Of a DNA stretch of 64,000 nt, positions 58,855 to 64,000 are shown piece by piece. The first letter of the stretch is position 1. Each line of letters opens with the position of its first letter. The notes beneath the pieces were generated by a model. The model made no database searches, was not told where the DNA came from, and saw only the letters and a program-made list of their open reading frames with translations. The DNA lies in the NCBI GenBank assembly GCA_963763015.1, contig CAVXML010000011.1, positions 434,001-498,000 on the forward strand, written 5' to 3'. The stretch comes from Fodinibacter sp963763015 (GTDB lineage Bacteria; Actinomycetota; Actinomycetes; Actinomycetales; Dermatophilaceae). The translations under genes and the position numbers were made by a program.

Positions 58855-59829
58855 GTGGCCGGCTTCCCGACGTCGCGCCCACGCCGTCTGCGGCAGAGCC
58901 CGGCGGTGCGCCGGCTCGTCGCGCAGACGCGTCTGCACCCGGCCCAGCTCGTGCTGCCGGTGTTCGTCCGCGAGGGCCTCGACGCCCCCGTGCCGATCGA
59001 GGCGATGCCGGGCGTCGTCCAGCACACGCTGGAGTCGCTGGTGGTCGAAGCCGGGCGCTGCGTGGACGCCGGGCTCGGCGGGATCATGGTTTTCGGCGTC
59101 CCCACGCACAAGGACGCCACCGGGTCTGGCGCCGACGACCCGGACGGCATCCTCAACGTGGCCCTGCGTCGCCTCGCCGACACGGTCGGCGAGGAGCTCG
59201 TCGTGATGGCCGACCTCTGCCTCGACGAGTTCACCGACCACGGGCACTGCGGGGTGCTGGCCGCCGACGGGTCGGTCGACAACGACGCCACCCTCGAGCG
59301 CTACGCGTCGATGGCGCTGGCCCAGGCGGACGCCGGAGCCGAGGTGCTCGGCCTCTCCGGCATGATGGACGGTCAGGTGGGCCACGTGCGCACGGCCCTC
59401 GACGCGGCCGGCCACACCGAGACGGTGCTGCTCGCGTACGCGGCCAAGTACACCTCCGGACTGTACGGTCCCTTCCGCGAGGCGGTGCAGTCGTCCCTGG
59501 TCGGCGACCGGGCGACGTACCAGCAGGACCCCGCGAACGGAACCGAGGCGCTGCGCGAGCTCGAGCTCGACGTCGCCGAGGGCGCGGACATCGTCATGGT
59601 GAAGCCGGCCGGCCCGCACCTCGACGTCGTCGCCGCTGCGGCGGCCAGCTCGCCCGTTCCCGTCGCGGCCTACCAGGTCTCCGGGGAGTACTCGCAGGTC
59701 GAGGCGGCGGCGCAGCGGGGGTGGATCGACCGGGACCGGGTGATGATGGAGAGCCTTCTCGGCATCCGGCGGGCCGGCGCCCAGATCATCCTCACCTACT
59801 ACGCGCTCGAGGCCGCCGCCCGCCTCTGA
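58855..59829 (+). CDS. hemB: porphobilinogen synthase (delta-aminolevulinate dehydratase)
   Basis: HemB condenses two 5-aminolevulinates into porphobilinogen. The 324-residue protein has both active-site lysines, about Lys198 in YAAKYTSGLYGPF and about Lys250 in VMVKPAGPHLD. The metal region reads DLCLDEFTDHGHCG, with Cys at two of the three zinc positions and Asp at the middle one, a mixed form. The GTG at 58855 begins AGFPTSRPRRLRQ. It is the last gene of the rex operon, two bases after cobA/hemD. Confidence 0.95.
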   Translation: MAGFPTSRPRRLRQSPAVRRLVAQTRLHPAQLVLPVFVREGLDAPVPIEAMPGVVQHTLESLVVEAGRCVDAGLGGIMVFGVPTHKDATGSGADDPDGILNVALRRLADTVGEELVVMADLCLDEFTDHGHCGVLAADGSVDNDATLERYASMALAQADAGAEVLGLSGMMDGQVGHVRTALDAAGHTETVLLAYAAKYTSGLYGPFREAVQSSLVGDRATYQQDPANGTEALRELELDVAEGADIVMVKPAGPHLDVVAAAAASSPVPVAAYQVSGEYSQVEAAAQRGWIDRDRVMMESLLGIRRAGAQIILTYYALEAAARL

Positions 59830-59867
59830 GAGGGGGCGACGGCCTCGGGAGCTGCGGGAGCCGGCGC

Positions 59868-60416
59868 TCAGGCCTGCTTGGCGAGCTGCACGTCGATGAC
59901 GAGCTTGATCTTCTCGGAGACCAGCACGCCGCCCTTCTCGAGGTTGGCGTTCCAGGTCAGGCCCCAGTCGGTGCGGTTGATCTCGCCCTGGGCCTCGAAG
60001 GCCGCCTTCTCGTTGCCCCACGGGTCGGTGGCGACGCCGTTGAACTCGACGTCCAGCGTGACCGGCTTGGTGACGTCCTTGATGGTGAGGTCGCCGGTGA
60101 GCGTGCGGCCGTCGAAGGAGGTGCTGCGGAAGGTCATCTCCGGGTAGGTCTCCACGTCGAAGAAGTCCGCGCTGCGCAGGTGGGCGTCGCGGTCCGTGGT
60201 GCCGCTGGAGACGGATGCCGTCGTGATCGTGACGTCGGCCACGGACTGGGACAGGTCCTCGGCGACCACGACGGTGCCGGCCACCTCCGCGAACGACCCG
60301 CGGACCTTGGTGACCATGAGGTGTCGGGCGACGAAGCCGACCTCGGAGTGGGTGGGGTCGATCGTCCACGTGCCGGCGGAGAGGCCGGTGAGGGCAACGG
60401 TGGTGTTGACGGTCAT
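59868..60416 (-). CDS. YceI-family lipid-binding/isoprenoid-binding protein
   Basis: This 182-residue lipocalin-like beta-barrel of the YceI family has TWTIDPTHSEVGFVARHLMV at the start, DRDAHLRSADFFDVETYPEMTF as the core signature, and WGNEKAAFEAQGEINRTDWGLTWN. No signal peptide is seen, so it is cytoplasmic; YceI domains bind isoprenoid quinones or other hydrophobic ligands. The ATG at 60416 has AAGGAG upstream. A MarR-type operator lies 34 bases upstream and the marR gene is divergent. Confidence 0.92.
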   Translation of the reverse strand: MTVNTTVALTGLSAGTWTIDPTHSEVGFVARHLMVTKVRGSFAEVAGTVVVAEDLSQSVADVTITTASVSSGTTDRDAHLRSADFFDVETYPEMTFRSTSFDGRTLTGDLTIKDVTKPVTLDVEFNGVATDPWGNEKAAFEAQGEINRTDWGLTWNANLEKGGVLVSEKIKLVIDVQLAKQA

Positions 60417-60450
60417 GTCGTGCTCCTTGGTAGTCGGGGTCCTAGCTGCG

Positions 60451-60470
60451 CTAGTTGACTGTTCAACTAG
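60451..60470. promoter_or_regulatory. MarR-type operator, near-perfect palindrome
   Basis: CTAGTTGACTGTTCAACTAG is a palindrome with perfect 8-bp arms (CTAGTTGA/TCAACTAG) and a 4-base centre. It lies between the divergent yceI-like and marR genes. The same core recurs at 4561-4580 upstream of the extradiol dioxygenase gene. Confidence 0.75.
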
Positions 60471-60503
60471 TGCGGATACCCAGCGATTCCCGGCCGGGCC
60501 GGA

Positions 60504-60519
60504 TGTGTGCTGGATCACA
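60504..60519. promoter_or_regulatory. possible CRP/GlxR-type site
   Basis: TGTGT-GCTGGA-TCACA matches the TGTGA-N6-TCACA consensus with one mismatch, in the marR promoter region. Chance occurrence is possible. Confidence 0.3.
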
Positions 60520-60580
60520 CTCGGCACCCGCGGGGGGTATATCCCGTACGCCCGGCGCCCCACCGCCCTGACGTGCCACG

Positions 60581-61075
60581 ATGGGTGTCATGGCCGGTCA
60601 GGAGGTGCGGTGGCTCACCGAGGAGGAGCAGGTCTCCTGGCGCGCGTACCTCCGCGGCAACCGGGAGCTCGTCGTCGCCCTCGACCGCGACCTGCAGGCG
60701 GCCGGCATCAGCCTGTCGGAGTACGAGCTGCTCTCCATGCTGTCGGAGGCGCCGAACGACCAGCTCCGGATGTCGGCGCTGGCCGACCTCATCGTGCAGT
60801 CCCGCAGCCGGGTGACCCACACGGCAGCGCGGCTCGAACGCCGGGGGTGGGTGGTCCGCACCCCCGCGCCGGACGACGGCCGGGGGGTGCTGCTCCGGCT
60901 CACCGACCAGGGGCGGGCGGCCATCGAGGAGCTCGCCGTGGTCCACGTCGGCAGCGTCCGCCGCCACCTCGTCGACGTCCTCACGTCCGAGCAGTTCGCC
61001 GCCCTGGGCGCGGCGATGCAGGCCGTCCGCGACGCCTACGCCGCTGACCCGGGGATGCCGGACCCCGCCTGCTGA
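60581..61075 (+). CDS. MarR-family transcriptional regulator
   Basis: This 164-residue winged-helix regulator of the MarR family has LSEYELLSMLSEAPNDQLRMSALADLIVQSRSRVTHTAARLERRGWVVR in overlapping parts, including the recognition helix and wing (PDDGRGVLLRLTDQG). The ATG at 60581 is used; an ATG three codons later is equally possible. It is divergent from the YceI gene with a palindromic operator in between. The same operator type precedes the extradiol dioxygenase gene at 4.5 kb, so both are probable targets. The inducer is unknown. Confidence 0.92.
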   Translation: MGVMAGQEVRWLTEEEQVSWRAYLRGNRELVVALDRDLQAAGISLSEYELLSMLSEAPNDQLRMSALADLIVQSRSRVTHTAARLERRGWVVRTPAPDDGRGVLLRLTDQGRAAIEELAVVHVGSVRRHLVDVLTSEQFAALGAAMQAVRDAYAADPGMPDPAC

Positions 61076-61086
61076 CCCGGCTGACG

Positions 61087-61092
61087 GACAAT
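61087..61092 (+). promoter_or_regulatory. -10 element (GACAAT) for hemL
   Basis: GACAAT ends six bases before the GTG at 61099, suggesting leaderless transcription from the last bases of the marR-hemL gap. Confidence 0.4.
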
Positions 61093-61098
61093 GGGGTG

Positions 61099-62451
61099 GT
61101 GACCACCGACCTGACTGCCGCCGGCCCGGCCGGCCCCGCCGGCCCCGCACTCGGCGACGCCCCGGCATCCGCCGCGCTGCTCGCCCGAGCGAGGGCGGTG
61201 ACGCCCGGCGGGGTCAACTCACCGGTGCGAGCCTTCCGCGCCGTGGGGGGGACCCCCCGCTTCATGCGGAGCGGTCGCGGGCCGTGGCTCACCGACGCCG
61301 ACGGCCGCGAGTACGTCGACCTCGTGTGCAGCTGGGGCCCGATGATCCTCGGGCACGCCCACCCTTCGGTCCTCGAGGCGGTGCGCCGCACGATCGAGAA
61401 CGGCTTCTCCTTCGGCACGCCCTCCGAGAACGAGGTGGCCCTGGCCGAGGAGATCGTGAGCCGCGTCGCCCCCGTGGAGCAGCTGCGCCTGGTGTCCAGC
61501 GGCACGGAGGCGACCATGAGTGCGATCCGCCTGGCCCGCGGCTTCACCGGTCGCTCGCTCGTCGTGAAGTTCGCCGGCCACTACCACGGCCACGTCGACT
61601 CGCTCCTCGTCAGCGCCGGCTCGGGCGTCGCCACCCTGGCCCTGCCCGACTCCGCCGGTGTGCCGGCCGAGATGGCCGCCGAGACGCTGGTCGTGCCGTA
61701 CAACGACGTCGCAGCCCTCGAGGCCGTCTTCGCCGCCCGCGGGGAGCAGATCGCGTGCGTCATCACCGAGGCCGCGGCCGGCAACATGGGCGTCGTCCCC
61801 CCCGACCCCGGCTTCACCGCAGCCCTGCGCCGGGTGACCTCCGAGCACGGCGCGCTGCTCGTGTCCGACGAGGTGATGACCGGCTTCCGGTGCAGCTCCG
61901 CAGGCTGGTGGGGACTCGAGGGGCTCGACGTCGCACCCGACCTCATGACCTTCGGCAAGGTGATGGGGGGTGGCTTCCCCGCCGCGGCGTTCGGTGGCCG
62001 CGCCGACGTCATGGCCCTGCTGGCGCCCGACGGCCCCGTCTACCAGGCCGGGACCCTCTCCGGGAACCCCGTCGCGACCGCGGCCGGCCTGGCCACGCTC
62101 CTCGCCTGCGACGCCGCCCTCTACGCCCGGCTCGGTGAGGTCTCCCACGCCATCGCCGACGCGGCCTCGGCCGCACTCACGGATGCCGGTGTGCCGCACC
62201 GCGTCCAGTGGGCGGGGTCGATGTTCTCGGTGTTCTTTCGGGAGGGTCCGGTCCGCACCTACGACGACGCGCGTGCCCAGGACACCGCCGCCTTCGCGCG
62301 CTTCTTCCACGCCATGCTCGGCGCCGGCGTCTACCTGCCGCCCAGCGCCTTCGAGTCCTGGTTCGTCTCCGGGGCGCACGACGACACCGCCCTCGACCGG
62401 GTCGTCTCGGCGCTCCCCACTGCTGCGTCGGCGGCCGCCACCCCGGCCTGA
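61099..62451 (+). CDS. hemL: glutamate-1-semialdehyde 2,1-aminomutase
   Basis: HemL isomerises glutamate-1-semialdehyde to 5-aminolevulinate, the product used by HemB. The 450-residue PLP enzyme has the GGVNSPVRAF start, VSSGTEATMSAIRLARG for phosphate binding, DEVMTGFR with the PLP-ring Asp and the Schiff-base Lys about residue 287 in TFGKVMGGGFP. An N-terminal Gly/Pro/Ala stretch precedes the fold. GTG 61099 is preferred because a -10 element lies six bases upstream; GTG 61096 is one codon earlier. Position after the hem operon fits Rv0524. Confidence 0.96.
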   Translation: MTTDLTAAGPAGPAGPALGDAPASAALLARARAVTPGGVNSPVRAFRAVGGTPRFMRSGRGPWLTDADGREYVDLVCSWGPMILGHAHPSVLEAVRRTIENGFSFGTPSENEVALAEEIVSRVAPVEQLRLVSSGTEATMSAIRLARGFTGRSLVVKFAGHYHGHVDSLLVSAGSGVATLALPDSAGVPAEMAAETLVVPYNDVAALEAVFAARGEQIACVITEAAAGNMGVVPPDPGFTAALRRVTSEHGALLVSDEVMTGFRCSSAGWWGLEGLDVAPDLMTFGKVMGGGFPAAAFGGRADVMALLAPDGPVYQAGTLSGNPVATAAGLATLLACDAALYARLGEVSHAIADAASAALTDAGVPHRVQWAGSMFSVFFREGPVRTYDDARAQDTAAFARFFHAMLGAGVYLPPSAFESWFVSGAHDDTALDRVVSALPTAASAAATPA

Positions 62452-62533
62452 ACGGCGAGCCGGCTCGGGAGGTGTCCCTGCACGTCCGGCGCCCGATCGC
62501 CGGGAGGGTGATCGGACTCCCAGCCTGGTTTGC

Positions 62534-62539
62534 GACAAT
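62534..62539 (+). promoter_or_regulatory. -10 element (GACAAT) of a likely leaderless promoter
   Basis: GACAAT ends seven bases before the ATG at 62547, the same hexamer as in front of hemL. Confidence 0.45.
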
Positions 62540-62546
62540 CTGCCGC

Positions 62547-63227
62547 ATGACCTCCACCCCCGAGCTCGGCGGTCCCGCTCCCGGTGATCCCCAGCGCACC
62601 GTGGTGCACCTGCTGCGCCACGGGGAGGTCCACAACCCCCACCGCCTGCTCTACGGCCGGATGCCGGGGTACCACCTCTCCGCCCTCGGCCGTCGCATGG
62701 CGGACCTCGCCGCCGACCACCTCGGCGACCACGACGTGGTGCACGTCGTCTCCAGCCCTCTCGAGCGCGCCCGGGAGACGGCGGCACCCGTCGCGCAGTC
62801 GCACGACGTCGAGGTGGTCCTCGAGGAGCGGGTCGTCGAGGCGGGCAACGACTTCGAGGGGCTCCCGGTGGCTGGCGGGTCCGGCATCCTGCGGCATCCT
62901 CGGCTCTACCCCAAGCTGCTCAACCCTTTCCGACCGTCGTGGGGTGAGCCCTACGTCGAGATCGTCGAGCGGATGCGCCTGGCGATCGTCGACGCCCGCT
63001 CCGCCGCCCGCGGGCACGAGGCGGTCATCGTGAGCCACCAGGCGCCGATCTGGATGATCCGCCTCGCGACCGAGGGCCGCCCCCTCGCGCACAACCCCGC
63101 GCGGCGGGAGTGCGCGCTGGCGTCGCTGACGTCCTTCACCTTCCTCGACGACGAGCTCCTCTCGCTGTCGTACAGCGAGCCGGCCGCCTCGCTGCTCGAC
63201 CAGGCCCAGCCCCAGGCGGGCGCATGA
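62547..63227 (+). CDS. histidine phosphatase family protein (phosphoglycerate mutase-like)
   Basis: This 226-residue histidine phosphatase has the catalytic LLRHGEVHNP near residue 25, then SSPLERARETA with the second catalytic Arg, and the later His in VIVSHQAPIW. It corresponds to Rv0525, between hemL and the cytochrome c genes. Function is unknown beyond a phosphatase fold. The ATG at 62547 follows a -10 element by seven bases. It overlaps the tlpA-like gene (ATGA). Confidence 0.88.
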   Translation: MTSTPELGGPAPGDPQRTVVHLLRHGEVHNPHRLLYGRMPGYHLSALGRRMADLAADHLGDHDVVHVVSSPLERARETAAPVAQSHDVEVVLEERVVEAGNDFEGLPVAGGSGILRHPRLYPKLLNPFRPSWGEPYVEIVERMRLAIVDARSAARGHEAVIVSHQAPIWMIRLATEGRPLAHNPARRECALASLTSFTFLDDELLSLSYSEPAASLLDQAQPQAGA

Positions 63228-63832
63228 GCCGTCGCGCCCCGGCGCGGTATGCCGTGCGCCTCGCCGCCGTCGCGGTCCTCCTCGGCGGCACGGGGTGCTC
63301 CGAGGACCCGAACTCCATCGCGGCCCAGGCCAGGGCGGGGGACCAGAAGGGGTACGTCTCCGGCGACGGTGCCGTGGAGACGATCCCCGAGGCCGACCGG
63401 GCCGAGCCGGTCGAGCTGCGCGGCGAGCTGCTCGACGGCACGTCCTGGGACAGCGCGTCGGCTCGGGGTGAGGTGGTCGTCGTGAACGTGTGGGGCTCGT
63501 GGTGCGCGCCCTGCGTCGCGGAGGCCCCCGACCTCCAGGAGGTGTGGCAAGGGCTCGAGGCCGAGAGCGCGCCGGTCCACTTCATCGGCATCAACTTCCG
63601 TGAGGACCCAGCACGCGGGGCGGCCTTCGAGAGGAAGGCGGGCCTGACCTACCCGAGCCTCAGCGACGAGGCCTCGGGCGGTGTGCTCATCCTCGCCCTC
63701 CAGGGGAAGGCGCCCACCGTCCCCACCACCCTCGTGCTCGACGCCGAGGGGCGGATCGCCGCTCGGGTGAACGGGCCCGTGTCGGCGAGCACCCTGCGCG
63801 GCCTCGTCGACGACGTCGTCGCCGCGTCGTGA
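63224..63832 (+). CDS. TlpA/ResA-like thioredoxin-fold lipoprotein
   Basis: This is a 202-residue exported thioredoxin. The signal peptide ends at the lipobox LGGTGC with Cys25. The thioredoxin domain has the active-site WCAPC (Trp93, Cys94, Cys97) in VNVWGSWCAPCVAEAP and the cis-Pro segment GKAPTVPTTLVLD. Its place next to ccdA fits a role in reducing apocytochrome c or other extracytoplasmic thiols. It overlaps both neighbours by four bases (ATGA and GTGA) and occupies the Rv0526 position. Confidence 0.94.
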   Translation: MSRRAPARYAVRLAAVAVLLGGTGCSEDPNSIAAQARAGDQKGYVSGDGAVETIPEADRAEPVELRGELLDGTSWDSASARGEVVVVNVWGSWCAPCVAEAPDLQEVWQGLEAESAPVHFIGINFREDPARGAAFERKAGLTYPSLSDEASGGVLILALQGKAPTVPTTLVLDAEGRIAARVNGPVSASTLRGLVDDVVAAS

Positions 63833-64000
63833 CCACGACCGCCGTTCCCGCCACCGTGCTCGCCGCCGCAGACACGGTGACCAGCGGAGCCCTTCCCCTC
63901 GCCGTGGCGGTGGCAGCGCTGGCGGGGTTGGTCTCGTTCGCGAGCCCGTGCGTGCTGCCTCTCGTCCCGGGCTTCCTCGGCTATGTCAGCGGCCTGACCG
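63829..64000 (+). CDS. ccdA: cytochrome c biogenesis protein CcdA (3' truncated by window)
   Basis: The first 57 residues are visible. A short N-terminal segment is followed by the first membrane helix ending in the CcdA signature LVSFASPCVLPLVPGFLGYVSG, in which the Cys takes part in electron transfer across the membrane. CcdA passes electrons from cytoplasmic thioredoxin to extracytoplasmic TlpA/CcsX-like proteins, matching the gene immediately before. GTG 63829 overlaps the tlpA-like stop. The rest is beyond the window. Confidence 0.94.
   Translation, partial: MTTTAVPATVLAAADTVTSGALPLAVAVAALAGLVSFASPCVLPLVPGFLGYVSGLT

Overview
The window is high-GC (roughly 70% by eye), densely coded actinobacterial chromosome. 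GTG starts are frequent, adjacent genes commonly overlap by ATGA or GTGA, and the gene content is core metabolism. The style (heterodimeric exporter, TipA-like MerR regulator, Lys-rich TopA tail, fused FolB-FolK, rex-hemACD) suggests a Micrococcales relative, perhaps of the Intrasporangiaceae; that placement is inference. I see no phage, insertion sequence, CRISPR array, rRNA or replication origin. There is one tRNA gene (tRNA-Thr-CGT).

Layout. 0-6 kb: the end of a two-gene ABC exporter, a dienelactone-hydrolase-like protein, an extradiol dioxygenase, a GNAT acetyltransferase and an atypical AroE-like dehydrogenase. 6-15 kb: topA, a frameshifted glycosyltransferase, an SCP2 protein, a TipA-like regulator, tmk-holB and a secreted peptidase. 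15-17 kb: tRNA-Thr and three small poorly characterised proteins. 17-35 kb: ppa, dacB (frameshifted), a zinc-protease-like DUF2342 protein, tilS, hpt, ftsH, the folate operon folE-folP-folBK-DUF3180, a complex-I-like nuoD with a MidA/NDUFAF7-type methyltransferase, then DUF2520-panC-nadB-nadC. 35-38 kb: a run of small minus-strand accessory genes. 38-64 kb: a Cys-rich protein, ppx, a TIM-barrel protein, an ABC-2 exporter, proline dehydrogenase, proC, GNATs, a KtrA-like protein, acuC, an excisionase-type HTH protein, bS22, a galE2-like gene (frameshifted), an acyltransferase, a glutaredoxin-like protein, rex-hemA-hemC-cobA/hemD-hemB, yceI/marR, hemL, a phosphatase, a TlpA-like lipoprotein and the start of ccdA.

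How the genes work together. The tetrapyrrole genes (hemA, hemC, cobA-hemD, hemB, hemL) run from glutamyl-tRNA to uroporphyrinogen III/precorrin-2, sit under a Rex operator, and are followed by cytochrome c maturation genes, linking heme supply to redox state. The folate, pantothenate and NAD genes form a cofactor block. A MarR regulator and two near-identical operator boxes 56 kb apart suggest a small regulon containing the dioxygenase and the YceI protein. From memory of Mycobacterium tuberculosis gene order, the left block resembles Rv3628c-Rv3602c and the right block Rv0495c-Rv0512 plus Rv0524-Rv0527, joined here across the accessory run at 35-38 kb.

No stretch longer than 300 bases lacks a gene. 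The largest gaps are 15327-15546, 54103-54301, 48002-48196, 21874-22049, 37133-37299 and 60417-60580. What I see in them is listed as features; 37133-37299 shows nothing recognisable. Three genes (8959-10291, 17725-19165, 48764-49842) each carry one apparent frameshift, which may be real or sequence errors.
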